Origin: Haberlea rhodopensis | Lineage: Eukaryota; Streptophyta; Magnoliopsida; Lamiales; Gesneriaceae | Direction: 5' to 3' | NCBI GenBank assembly: GCA_907163345.1 | Contig: CAJQUN010000021.1 | Location: 4,278,001-4,342,000, forward strand | DNA: 64,000 nt | In this document: positions 47,477 to 59,050 of the stretch, one piece after another | Layout: the number at the start of each line of letters is the position of its first letter | Position numbering within the stretch: the stretch's first letter is position 1 | Translations under genes and position numbers: made by a program | Notes under the pieces: model-generated | What the model saw: the letters and a program-made list of their open reading frames with translations, nothing else | Databases searched by the model: none | Told to the model about the DNA's origin: nothing

Positions 47477-49462
47477 TGTAAGGACCCCCGTGCCCTTAAC
47501 CATCTATTAGTGTATTAACCCATGTATTTAGTGTATACAATCATGTAATCACGGGGAAAAACCACATGCAGGTATAGCATAATATACCATCTATAAAATT
47601 TCTTGCATTAGAACCACATAAGGTTCAAATTCCCCAACCAAGTCCACTTGCATAGCATGCATCCTTATAATACACTAACATGCTCTCAGTTCATTTAGCA
47701 ATTCTTTATTTAATTGCATGCAACCGATAAATGAAAAGAGAAAGGCACATGCCCTTTATACAACCCATATACACATATAGCAGTGCTCACATGCGAGCAT
47801 CAAACGCATGAATGTATATCTAGAGTATAAGTACACTACTCAAAACCAGCACCGGTGCTTCGATCACTGAAGCACCTGCAATCCATAGCTCGATCTCAAC
47901 TCCGGAGCTACCATTATACCTGTTCCACTTGTCCCAACAGAGACAGCCCCCACACGGGGTGAGCATACCAATAACCATTCCAATAATCACAATAACACAG
48001 TTTGCAATTTACAGAATGTAAATGCCATGAATTTTAAAAGATACTCCCTGGATGGTATCATCCTTATCCGGGATTCCCTGTGCTGTTCCTGTTCTCAAAA
48101 TAACCAAAACCATCAAATTTCCAAAAGGCAGTTAATCATTTCATTGATTAACTAAATCCGTTCACTCATTGCCAATTACCATAATTCGTAGAATCTAATC
48201 ATTTACCATGTTTATAGATATCACACATATCTAACAATAATTCCACGGTCTCATTTCATCGCTTGCTCAGTAGCAGCGATATTCATAACCGATGTTCGAT
48301 CCATAGCGACAACATCCCAACTGTTGCTCGCTCCATAGCGGCACCATCTAGTTCACACTACATATCCATTTATTGCAAGTACAATATACCATGCATTCAA
48401 CAATTGCAATAAGATATAAGATAATGCTCGTACGTTATACGTACCTTATAATTCCGTAGTCTGAATCAAACCTTGCCATAGTCCCGCGACCCAGTGAATT
48501 ACGTGCTAAACACAATTAATAACTCATAATTAATTATAAACATGCAACCACGTGTCCAAGCATGTTCACGACCTCCAAATATATCGTCAATTCATGACGA
48601 TTAACAAATTCAAAGACGCGGCCAAAGCGTACGTTGAAATCACAACACAAACTAATTTTACAAAATTTAGGCATCGGCGGTCGATCGCTTCACTGTTCAT
48701 CTTCCTCAAAATTTTACAAACGACGCGGCGATCGATCGCCCTGCCCTAGGGATCGATCGCCTTCTAGCCAAAAAAATGGCGTTTTTCATGCCAAAACTTC
48801 CAAAACAACAATCCCCACACCCCATACACCATAAATTCTTAACAAGGGACTATACTCCCCAAAACACAACAACCCAAAAATCTTTAAAATCCAAAAACTC
48901 AAACCCATCACTATACTCAACCAAAATCCACAAAAATACTATCAAATCGAAGATAGAGTAAGGGGAAGAGTAATACCAACTTTTCTTCGAGGAATCCGGC
49001 TCCCAAGTCGAGCTTCCACCGATTTTTGCACCAAGGGGAAGGAGGGGAAGGGTTGGGGGAGAGATGAACATAGGAGAGAGGGGAGAGAGAGATGAGAGAA
49101 TGCTTGAACACCGAGTCCACTTGGTATATATAGTACCAAAACACCAAAGTCCCGAGTCTCTCACAAATACATCATGACTCAATAAAAATCATATGTGTTC
49201 AATAATTACCTCTCAATCTCAATTTCCATTACCAGCCCCAACACAAAGTACCCCACACTCCAGATCTCACCAAAACCAAATTCCAAGGTTATCACCACGA
49301 TGAGAATACAATCTCAACCCTCGGGTCCAATGACCCCAAAAATACCCGATTTAAAAATACTCGGGAGTTCCAAACCGTAATTAACTCATAACTGCCACAA
49401 TTGAAATCCATTAAGGATCATTACCACACCGGGATTATCACCATTAAGTCCCGGACATCACA
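47477..49462 (-). mobile_element. Type-C solo LTR, copy 2, inserted in the Tat-type pol
   Basis: On the minus strand it starts TGTGATGTCCGGGACTTAAT and ends GGGCACGGGGGTCCTTACA, 1,986 bp. A TATATATA promoter motif lies near 49,125-49,135, followed by a CT-rich leader. GCGATCGATCGC words occur at 48,675-48,765. The pol frame on either side joins cleanly when it is removed (RKA to DKFEW), so it is a later insertion. Flanks TCGGC and GGGGC agree at three of five bases, an eroded duplication. No interior is present, hence a solo LTR. Confidence 0.85.
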
Positions 49463-50040
49463 GGGGCTTTCCGGAGTATCTTGAAAAAGGGGAGACTTCT
49501 ATGAGCTGATCTAGATATAAATCATGACAAAGCAACGAGCTTTCCTGTGAGGCATTGTGCCTTTTGAAGGTTCTTCGGATGAGACATCTCACAAACAGCT
49601 TTTATTTTTTCTGGATTAGCTTCAATACTCGTCTCTGTCACCATGTAGCCAAGAAACTTTCTACTTTTTGCCCCAACACACATTTCTGGGGATTTAACTT
49701 TAACCCATAGGACCTGAGGGTGGAGAAAATCTCCGACAGATCGGTTATTAGATCGGTGCCACTTTTTGATTTTACCAGAATGTCGTCTACATATACTTCC
49801 ACATTTCGGCCTAGCTGTTCTGCAAACATCTTATCCATCAACCGCTGATAAGTAGCCCCTGCATTCTTGGGCCGAAATGGCATAACAACATAGCAGAAGG
49901 TCCCATCTGAGGTGGCAAAACTCACATTATCTTGATCTTCCTCAGCCAAAGGGATTTGATGATATCCCTGATAGGCGTCCATTAAACACAAGTACTGGTG
50001 TCTTGCAGTGGAGCCGACCAACTGATCAATCCTTGGTAAA
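49463..50040 (-). pseudogene. Tat-type element: reverse transcriptase, C-terminal half
   Basis: Contains LMDAYQGYHQIPL, the catalytic EVYVDDILVKS and LRSYGLKLNPQKCVL. A frameshift after VESFL and a TGA in the GKLVALS-stop-FISR stretch disable it. Its N-terminal half lies at 61,897-62,131, displaced by the Athila-type insertion. Confidence 0.88.
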
Positions 50041-51493
50041 TGATAAGTGTCATTTTTACACTTATATTTGCATATATTTCTTGCGATTTTTATAGTGATT
50101 CTTGGAAGATTTTTTACTTTTGGTTGTGTTTTGTTGTATTTCCAGGAATCCAGTAGAAGTGCAAGAAATACTTGAAAAACCCCGTTTTATGGACTAGAAG
50201 GTGGAACTATGACAGGACGAGGCAATCCATGGGAAAAGATGTGAAAATGACTTAAAAATGATAAAAGCTTCAGGCGATCGATCGCCTATCACAAGAGATC
50301 GATCACCTGAAGCCAGAGAGCTCATGGAATTTTTAAGCGATAGGCGATCGATCGCAACAAATCAGGCGATCGATCACCTCGGGGCAGAACATATAGGCCA
50401 ATCGATCGCCTATCTTGAGAGACCGATTGCCGAGGAGAAAAAGCTGAAGGCGATCGATCGCCTATCTCGAAGAAATCGATCGCGTGCAGAGTCCCGGACT
50501 TAAAAACTTCCTTAATTAAGTTTTGGGCTATTTTTGGTACCAGATTTTCTTGGGCTCGGGAGGGGACATATAAAAAGGAGTTTTTAGATCATTAGAAGGG
50601 TTCTTTCACCTCTGGATAGGCAGCCACCCATTGGAAGAGAAGATTGATTCAAGACGAACACAGCTAGAGACGGGAACAACGGATCGACGCACGATTCAAC
50701 ATCGAGTGTTTATTAGTATTTCTGAACTTTTGTTTAGTTTTATTTTCGAATTCCAATGTTTATAATGTTGTTAGATGTTATAAAACGTTGTTTTGCCGTT
50801 CATATGCTAGGCTAAGTTTGTTATCGAGACAATGAGATCTTGTGTATGAACCCACAATTTTAATTCTAGTTTTTGATTGAGTTATTGTTATTTTTGAGTT
50901 TATGTTATGCTTTTAATGCTTTTAAAGGATTAGCTACTCTTTGAATGTTGTTAGTTTACAATTGAGATCGAGAGATGATATTGTAAAACAGAACCAATAA
51001 CATAAACCGTGGATTTCAGACCGAGATCGAGAGATGACGTCAAATACACGAGTGATAGCTATATATATCTAGCAAACGAAGGCTAGGGGTTTTCATAGAA
51101 CGTATGCAACATTGGATTGTTAAATAAGTGAACGAGAGTTACTTTCCTGCAATTCAGTGTTAGGTTTAATATAGCTCAAAAGAGTATATTGATTTTAATT
51201 AGAACTAGTAGGTAAATTGTGGGGGATTATTCAAGTGAACCGAAGTCTCGATATTTATCTCTACTGATTATTATCTTAATTCTTTGTGGTGCGATTGAAT
51301 ATTGGAGTTGATTAAATTAGTTTATCTTTCAACCAATTGCGTAGGTTAAATATAGAAAGCTAGTTAAATTTGGTAATTACTACTAGTCCTCGTGGGTTCG
51401 ACAATCCTTACTTCTAGATCATTATACTAAAACTTGACACCGTGCACTTGCGGTAGAATCGCTAGAAATTACTGTTTAAAATAAAAGCGATCA
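50041..51493 (+). repeat. 5' LTR of the Athila-type element
   Basis: 1,453 bp, ends AAAATAAAAGCGATCA. It contains a cluster of GCGATCGATCGC palindromes (50,270-50,490) and a TATAAAA-like box at about 50,569. Confidence 0.92.
50270..50490. repeat. GCGATCGATCGC palindrome cluster in the 5' LTR
   Basis: About eight units of AGGCGATCGATCGCCT type, some altered by single changes (GATCGATCAC, CCAATCGATCGCC). The 3' LTR copy keeps several of these intact, for example AGGCGATCGATCGCC near 60,765. Confidence 0.9.
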
Positions 51494-51500
51494 AGTTTTT

Positions 51501-51518
51501 TGGCGCCGTTGCCGGGGA
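51501..51518 (+). other. Primer-binding site (tRNA-Asp type)
   Basis: TGGCGCCGTTGCCGGGGA, seven bases after the 5' LTR. Confidence 0.9.
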
Positions 51519-51663
51519 TTAGTTTAAGTAATATCATAAGAGATTAGTTGACTATAATTTAGCCATTTTTTCTTTTATAATTATTTTTATTACGGTTTAT
51601 ACGATTTCATTACTGTTCTTTCTTCGTTGTGTTGAATTTTGCAGGGAGTTGTCTTTGTAGTGC

Positions 51664-53002
51664 ATGCTACGAAGTGACAGACCTATATTAGAGCCACTCA
51701 ACTTAGAGATTGAACGAACTTGCAGAAGACTTCGGAAAGAAACAAGAGAGATGGCTGAGAATAATCGAGGGAATGGTGAACAACACAATGATGAAGTGCC
51801 AATTATAAGGTCCATGATGGACTATGCACAACCAACTTTTTCAAGGCACCATGTCTAGCATCACAAGACCAAGGATTCAGGCTAATAACTTCGAGATCAA
51901 GCCTGCCATAATTCAGATGATTCAACACTCTGTGCAATTCGGAGGATCGCCTACTGATGATCCTAATGCTCATATCTCCAACTTTTTGGAGATATGCGAC
52001 ACGTTCAAGCACAATGGCGTCACTGACGACGCCATCAGGTTACGTCTCTTTCCCTTTTCTTTAAATGATAAAGCTAAGAGCTGGTTGAATTCATTGGCTG
52101 CAGGGTCGATCACTACTTGGGAGGGGATGGCTCAAGCCTTCCTATCAAGATACTTTCCCCCTTCCAAGACAGCTAAGATGCGCAATGATATCACCACGTT
52201 CGTGCAACATGATCCGGAGACACTGTATGAAGCTTGGGAGCGTTTCAAGGATCTACTTCGAAGATGCCCACATCATGGCCTTCTGATTTGGCTTCAGGTA
52301 CAAACATTTTACAATGGTTTATTTTCTGCTATTAGATCCATGATTGATGCAGCAGCAGGATGTACGATTATGAGAAAGTCACCTGAGGAAGCTTACACAC
52401 TCTTGGAAGAGATGGCATCCAACAGTTACCAGTGGCAGTCCGAAATGAATGTGCCCAAAAGAACGATTGGGATGCATCAAGTTGATGAGGTGACATCGAT
52501 ACAAGCTCAGTTGGAGGCATTGCATAAGAAAATGGATAGCTTGAGCATGACAGTGATGCAAGCTCAAGTAGTCATATGTGATTTATGTGGAGGCAACCAT
52601 CAGAGCACGGAATGCCAAGCAGGTAATCCTTTTGTGCAATCTACTGAAAATGCTAACTTTGTAGGAAACAGGCCACAACAGGGTAACTCTTACTCCAACA
52701 ATTATAACCAACCGTGGAGGAATCATCCAAACTTCTCTTGGTCTAACCAAAAGAATGTTTTAAATCCACAACCTCCACCGGGTTATCCATAAAAGCCGAG
52801 TATGGAGGAGTTGTTGACCAAGTTTATTACATCAACGGAGAATAGAATGGAGAACCAGGATGCATCAATAAAGAACTTGGAGACTCAAGTGGGACAGTTG
52901 GTGAATATTTTGTCAGGAAGAATGCAAGGAACCTTGCCTAGTGATACCGAGAAAAATCCGAAGGAGGAAGCAAAGGCTATATCATTGAGAAGTGGTAAGT
53001 AA
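51664..53002 (+). pseudogene. Athila-type gag
   Basis: Starts at ATG 51,664 (upstream frame to about 51,840), then shifts frame by one base in a T-run near 51,833 and continues to 52,792. The retrotransposon gag fold region is clear: DPNAHISNFLEICDTF, LFPFSLNDKAKSWLNSL, FLSRYFPPSKTAKMRNDI. A CDLCGGNHQSTEC-like zinc knuckle follows near 52,580-52,615. In-frame TAA codons at 52,790-52,792 and 53,000-53,002 break the link to protease, the latter after the usual AISLRSGK. Structural protein of the particle. Not functional as it stands. Confidence 0.88.
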
Positions 53003-54109
53003 ACCGGATCACCTATTGAGGAGAAAGAGAAAGCTGAGGACGTACAAATAGAGGAAAGTGAACAGACTGAAACAGACGTTGAAGAAAAAGGTCAGTCTTC
53101 TATCAAGACACCCATCACAACACCGATGCAGGTACACATCCCACCTCCTTTTCCCGCTGCATTAAAAAGAGATAAGGTAGATGCAAGTTTTGCAAAATTT
53201 CTTGAATTTTTTAAGAAATTACATATCAATATACCATTTGCTGATGCTTTTCTTCAGATGCCTAGTTATGCTAAGTTTTTGAAGGAAATTTTATCAAATA
53301 AGCGGAAATTAGGAGAGCATGAGACGGTAAGTTTAACAGAGGAGTGTTCAGCAATTGTACAAAACAAATTGCCTCCTAAGTTAAAAGATCCAGGGAGTTT
53401 TTCTATACTCTGCACCATTGGCTCTATTTCATTTACTAAATCTTTGTGTGATTTGGGTGCGAGTATTAATTTAATGCCACTGTCAATTTTCAGAAAGTTG
53501 GGATTAGGCGAGCCTAAACCCACTACAGTGTCACTTCAACTGGCGGATAGATCTATCACCTACCCACGAGGACTCATCGAGGATGTACTTGTCAAAGTGG
53601 ATAAATTCATTTTCCCGGTGGATTTTCTCGTGTTAGATATGGAAGAAGACGCTGAAATGCCCTTGATCTTGGGAAGACCATTCTTAGCCACTGGCAAAGC
53701 ACTCATAGATGTGCATAAAGGGAAGTTGATCCTCCGTGTAGGGGAGGATCAAGTTACTTTTAATGTTTTAAAGGCTATGAAACACCCTCATGACGAGCAT
53801 ATGTGTTTTAGTATTGACCATGTTGATGTGTTATATGACAAGGTATTTCGAACAGAATGCAAAGATGCAGTGGAAGCTTATCTCATTAATGATGAGGACA
53901 TGCTTGAGAATGAAGAAGAACAAGAGATTGTTGCTCAGATGCGAGCTAACACTCCTTACATTAGACGTCAAAGCAATAATTTAGGAGAGTTGGGAGAAAG
54001 GGACATCAAGCCACAGAAATCTTCAATTGAAGAACCATCTAATCTTGAACTCAAGACCCTACCAACTCACCTCAAGTATGTTTATTTGGGTAGTAATAAT
54101 TCGCAGTAA
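53003..54109 (+). pseudogene. Athila-type protease region
   Basis: Contains the retroviral-type aspartic protease with active-site string CDLGASINLMPLSIF and the flap-side LILGRPFLATGKALIDVH, preceded by a long acidic linker (53,010-53,125). The frame stays open from 53,126 to 54,109 and then shifts just before the RT, so no protease-RT fusion could be made without repair. Confidence 0.85.
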
Positions 54110-54111
54110 TT

Positions 54112-55041
54112 GTGTCTTCATCTCTTACAGGTATTGACGAGGAGAAGCTCCTTAGGATTTTGAGGGAGCACAAGCAAGCCTTTGCATGGAAAGTGGCGGA
54201 CATAAAAGGAATAAACCCATCGATGTGCATGCATAAAATTTTGATGGAAGACACTTACAAGCCGTTGGTGCAACCACAACGCCGTTTGAATCCAAAGATG
54301 CAAGAATTAGTCAAGGCGGAAGTGATTAAGCTACTTGATGCAGGTATTATCTATCATATCTCAGATAGTGCATGGGTGAGTCCGGTGCAATGTGTACCAA
54401 AGAAAGGAGGTATGACTGTTATTACTAATGAAAAGAATGAATTAATACCTACAGTCACTGGTTGGAGAGTCTGTATTGACTATAGAAAACTTAATGAAGC
54501 TACACGTAAGGATCACTTCCCCCTCCCCTTCATTGATCAAATGATAGAGAGACTAGCTGGGTATGATTATTATTGCTTCCTCGATGGGTATTCGGGATAT
54601 AATCAGATAGCAATTGCACCTGAGGACCAAGAGAAGACCACCTTCACTTGTCCTTATGGTACATTTGCATTTAGGAGAATGCCTTTTGGGTTATGTAATG
54701 CACCAGCTACGTTTCAAAGATGCATGATGCCGATATTTCATGACATGGTAGGAATGTTTTTAGAAGTATTCATGGATGATTTTTCTGTGTTTGAAAATTC
54801 ATTTGATGCATGTCTGCATAATCTTGATCTCGTATTGACAAGGTGTGAGGAGAACAACTTAGTACTAAACTGGGAGAAGTGTCACTTCATGGTACAAGAA
54901 GGTATAGTCTTGGGCCATAAAATATCCCAAAAGGGTATTGAAGTGGATCGAGCAAAGGTACAAGTGATACAGGAACTACCTCCACCAATATCAGTGAAGG
55001 GAATTCGCAGTTTCTTAGGCCATGCTGGGTTCTATAGATGA
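54112..55041 (+). pseudogene. Athila-type reverse transcriptase
   Basis: About 310 codons with the complete RT palm: RRLNPKMQELVKAEV, ISDSAWVSPVQCVPKKGG, WRVCIDYRKLNEATRKDHFP, GYSGYNQIAI, MPFGLCNAPATFQRCM, catalytic VFMDDFSVF and LGHKISQKGIEVD. The frame ends at a TGA inside the FYR-stop-FIKDF motif, normally CGA. This is the best preserved enzyme of the element. Confidence 0.92.
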
Positions 55042-56090
55042 TTTATAAAGGATTTTTCTCAAATTTCAAAACCTTTATCTCAATTGCTGACTAAAGAAGC
55101 ACCATTGATTTTAATGCTGATTGCTTGCAGGCATTTGAGACACTAAAGGAGAGATTGGTCACATCACCTATTTTGATAGCACCTGATTGGGATATACCAT
55201 TTGAGTTGATGTGTGATGCTAGTGACACAGCTGTCGGAGCAGTATTGGGACAAAGAAGGAATAAGGTATTTCATACTATTTACTATGCTAGTAGAACGTT
55301 AAATGAGGCACAACAGAACTATGCCACCACTGAGAAAGAACTTCTAGCAGTAGTATTTGCTTTTGATAAATTTCACTCTTATCTTTGTCTATCAAAAGTC
55401 ATTGTGTACACTGATCACTCGGCACTCAAATATCTTCTTGCTAAAAAAGAAGCTAAACCACGTTTAATCCGATGGATTCTCTTATTGCAAGAATTTGACT
55501 TAGAAATTAAGGATAAGAGGGGTGTAGAAAACGTAGTGGCGGATCATTTATCTAGGATTGATTTTGAAATTGAGAAACATGATAACGAAGTGGAAGAGAT
55601 CAATGAAAAATTCCCCGATGAACAGCTCTTTCAAGTTCTTGCCTTACCCTGGTATGCCGATTTTGCAAATTATCTGGTTAGTGGTATCCTCCCACAAATG
55701 ACATTTTATCAAAAAAAGAAATTCTTATCTGATGTTAAACACTACATGTGGGAGGAACCATTGTTGTTCAAAGTTTGTGCAAACAACATGATCAGGAGGT
55801 GTGTTCCAGAGGAGGAGATGTCATCTATATTGAGCCATTGTCATGATCGCGAGGTAGGGGGACACATGGGTCCAACCAAAACTGCTGCCAAGGTACTGGA
55901 ATCTGGATTTTATTGGCCTACATTATTTAAAGATGCATACAGGTATGTTTCAGCTTGTGATAGGTGTCAACGAACTGGTAACATTTCTAGGAGACAGGAG
56001 ATGCCCTTGAACAACATTCTTGAATGTGAATTGTTCGATGTTTGGGGCATCGATTTTATGGGACCATTTCCAGTTTCATGTTCACACTAA
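55042..56090 (+). pseudogene. Athila-type RNase H and integrase N-terminal region
   Basis: RNase H begins AFETLKERLVTSPILIAPDW and carries MCDASDTAVGAVLGQR, ATTEKELLAVVFAFDKF, YTDHSALKYL and ADHLSRI. A short frameshift lies near 55,110. The integrase zinc-binding region follows: HCHDREVGGHMG, YWPTLFKDA and CDRCQRTGNISRR. The core starts at WGIDFMGPFP before a stop at 56,088-56,090. Confidence 0.88.
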
Positions 56091-56863
56091 TATATCCTAG
56101 TTGTGGTCGATTATGTGTCAAAGTGGGTTGAGGCTGCAGCTTCTCGCACTAATGATGCTAGAGTGGTGGTGCAGTTTTTGAAAAAAACATATTTTTACTC
56201 GATTTGGCACCCATCGGGCAATCATTAGTGACGGTGGGTCACATTTTTGCAACAAACTTTTTGACAAACTCTTAAGCAAATATGGAGTCACCCACAAAGT
56301 TGCAACACCTTACCATCCACAAACTTGTGGGAAAGTGGAAGTATCGAATAGGGAAGTAAAACACATTTTAGAAAAAACTGTCAATACTTCTCGAAAAGAC
56401 TGGTCCTTACGGTTAGATGATGCTTTATGGGCATATAGAACTGCATATAAAACACCTATTGGCACCACACCATACAGGTTGGTTTTTGGAAAAGCATGTC
56501 ATCTTCCGGTTGAACTGGAACATAAAGCATATTGGGCAATAAAGAATTCTAAACTTCGACTTAACTGCTGCAGGTGATCACCGTCTCCTCCAAGTGAACA
56601 AAATGGAAGAGTTTCGGAACCAATCGTACGAGAATTCCAAGATCTATAAAGAAAAGACAAAAAAATGGCATGACACAAGGATCAGTCAACGTGATTTCAA
56701 GGAAGAAGATATGGTGTTATTATTTAACTCCAAATTACGGTTGTTTCCAGGCAAGCTTAAATCTCGTTGGTCTGAACCATTCCGTATTTCCAAGGTGTTT
56801 CCCTCGGGTGCAATCGAGCTCTATGATCCAACCAAGGGAACATTCACAGTGAATGCACAGTGA
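56091..56863 (+). pseudogene. Athila-type integrase core and C-terminus, frameshifted
   Basis: VVDYVSKWVEAAA continues the core in the previous frame. A shift near 56,190 leads to ISDGGSHFCN and THKVATPYHPQTCGKVEVSN (56,225-56,345), then SRKDWSLRLDDALWAYRTAY. After another shift at about 56,575, a 90-codon frame (56,594-56,863) gives the C-terminal domain with KWHDTRISQRDF and GKLKSRWSEPF. Confidence 0.85.
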
Positions 56864-57796
56864 TTGAAGCACTACCACGGGCATGATTTCAGTATACCGG
56901 AGTGCACCACTGTCCATTTTGTTGAATGAAGCGACAAACGCCATAAGTCCAGCTTGGGACTATAAATCAAGAACTGTTTTTTCTTCCTTCTCCTTCGTTT
57001 TTGAATTTAGTAAATAGTTTCTTGACTTCGGTTTGGATTTAGTTTTTTTTTTTTTTTTTTAATTTTTTAGAAAATGACTTTCAAAAAAAAAAAAAAGCCT
57101 ACTGGAGGTAGGCGATCGATCTCTGTATAATAGGCGATCGATCGCCTTCACCAGAAATCTGAAAAAACTTACTGGAGGTAGGCGATCGATCGCCTATTTT
57201 TAGGCGATCAATCGCCTAAACGCAAAATTTTTAAAAAATGCTACTGGACACAGGCGATCGATCGCCTGTCGCGAATTTTGGTTTTTAAAAAGATCAGATT
57301 CCATCACTCAGCACACTTTCACCACACCTCTTCCTCTCAAATCCCTAATCCCTAAATCCCCAAATCATCAAATCCCAAATTTCCTTCCAAATCTCTTCTC
57401 AATTCTTCATATAATCGCAAATTCCTTTCCTCTCCACTACTATTGGCTAAGTTGTGCAAATTTCTTCTACAGATTACAAGCTTGGGTGGCCATTCAAGCA
57501 CCGAGGGGAGATTACTCCAAGCCAAGGACCACACTCCATCAAAGTTTCGAAATTCAGAGGTAACTTGGTTTGAGATTTCCGGGTCATGCTTAATTACTAG
57601 ATATTTGGGGAAAGTTGGAAAGGATTTGAATTCTTTGTTGGTAGGAAAGTTAATTTGGAGATTGGTGTTAGAAGCTTGCTAGTATTGATGTTGTTGAGGT
57701 TTGGTGGTGCTAAGTAACTGCTTGGAAGTGGTGTGAGGCAAGTTGGACTTTGGGACTTATTGAGGCATTGCTTGTCGTTTTCATATATCTCATAGC
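56864..57796 (+). other. Athila-type spacer with A/T runs and GCGATCGATCGC units
   Basis: Non-coding spacer between integrase and the downstream ORF. A T-run (57,042-57,060) and A-run (57,080-57,095) precede five GGCGATCGATCGCC-like units (57,110-57,270), two of them preceded by TACTGGAGGTAGGCGATCG. A possible intron-like or leader region follows, as Athila downstream ORFs are expressed from spliced RNA (family knowledge). Confidence 0.6.
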
Positions 57797-59050
57797 ATGG
57801 CACCTACAAAGAAGCCAAGACGAGGGGCTTCCTCTTCGGCCCCCACCCCGACTTATGACACGACTCGTTTTGCCAATCATGCCGCATCTGAATTCTATGA
57901 AAAATGGCATGCTAGGCCTTTGGTAAGGGAGAGGGGAATGGAAATGGACACACCCGATTCGTCCATCCTCCGAGAGGCGGAACACCGCGGATGGTTGCGC
58001 TTTGTGTCACCTCCGTGCCATGCAAGTCATCACCTTAGTCAAGGAATTCTATGCCAACTTTAAAGTCGAAGCGAATGGATCGTATCTGACTATTCGGCGG
58101 AAGAAGTTTCTTTTTCTTAGCGAACGCATCAATCGCATATATGAGATGTCGGATATAAGAGACGATGATACTCAACTTATTTGCATCACCACCTTGACTA
58201 CAATGAAGTGATTGAGACCATCTGTGGGGAAGGGGCGGAATGGATACTAAATTCGGAGGGGCAGATCATACATTGCAAGAAAACTCATTTGAAACCAGAG
58301 GCAGACATCTGGTTTACATTTATCTCCCATCGAGTCCTTCCATCTACTCACACTGCCGTGGTTACTAAGGAGAGAGCGGTGTTAGTTTTCGCTATCATGA
58401 CACGCTGCTCGGTGGATATTGGGAGCATCATATACTCCTCGATGAAATTAGCGGTGGAAGGCTCTACCACGATTGGTCTCCCCTTTCCGTCTTTAGTCAC
58501 TGAATTGTGCCGCCAGGAACAAGTCCCTTGGGAGTCTTTTGAGGAAATAAGTGTTCCATTTATGCCACTTCGCCTTCCTAGACCACCGTCGGAGCCCGAG
58601 TCTGCACCAGGGCCTTCAAATGATCCTGAACAGCCCCAGTCTTCACATCGACGAGCTCCTCGTGGCCATTCTCCAATAGCTCATCCTACCACCAATGCTC
58701 AAAGATTTCAATCTTTAGAGGATGAGCTTAGGGCACTTAAATTGCAACAACGATTGGTGCGTGATGGGCAACGAGAGCTCCGGCGCAATCAAGAGGAGAT
58801 GTTGCACAATCAAGATGACATGCGCCTGGAGCTTCGTGAGTTTCTGCATTTTTCATACGACTGGCACACAGTCGCAGCACAGGCCCATCCAGACATGGCG
58901 TTTCCACTGCCACCCACTCTCCAGCCATACCCGCCACCCACCGATGATGATGATGATGGCGATGCCGATGCGGATGAGGGTGACGACCACCGACGATTGT
59001 CACCACAGGTATTACGTTGTCCTATTATTTATTCATATTCACTACATTGA
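57797..59050 (+). pseudogene. Athila downstream ORF, 'putative plant transposon protein' type
   Basis: It starts MAPTKKPRRGASSSAPTPTY at 57,797. FYEKWHARPLVRERGMEMD is followed by a frameshift near 58,000 and a second near 58,180. Between them the other frame supplies VKEFYANF and INRIYEMSDI. The original frame then resumes with LDYNEVIETICGEGAEW, LKPEADIWFTFISHRVLP and LCRQEQVPWESF. This order matches the protein commonly found after pol in Athila elements. Its role is not established, and older literature calls the position env-like. A Gln/Arg-rich coiled-coil-like stretch (58,695-58,840) and a Pro/Asp-rich tail follow. No membrane segment or signal peptide was seen. Confidence 0.75.

Noticed and set aside
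57797..59050. Envelope gene of a plant retrovirus
   Set aside because: No signal peptide, glycosylated ectodomain or membrane anchor is visible. The sequence fits the Athila downstream protein family of unknown role.
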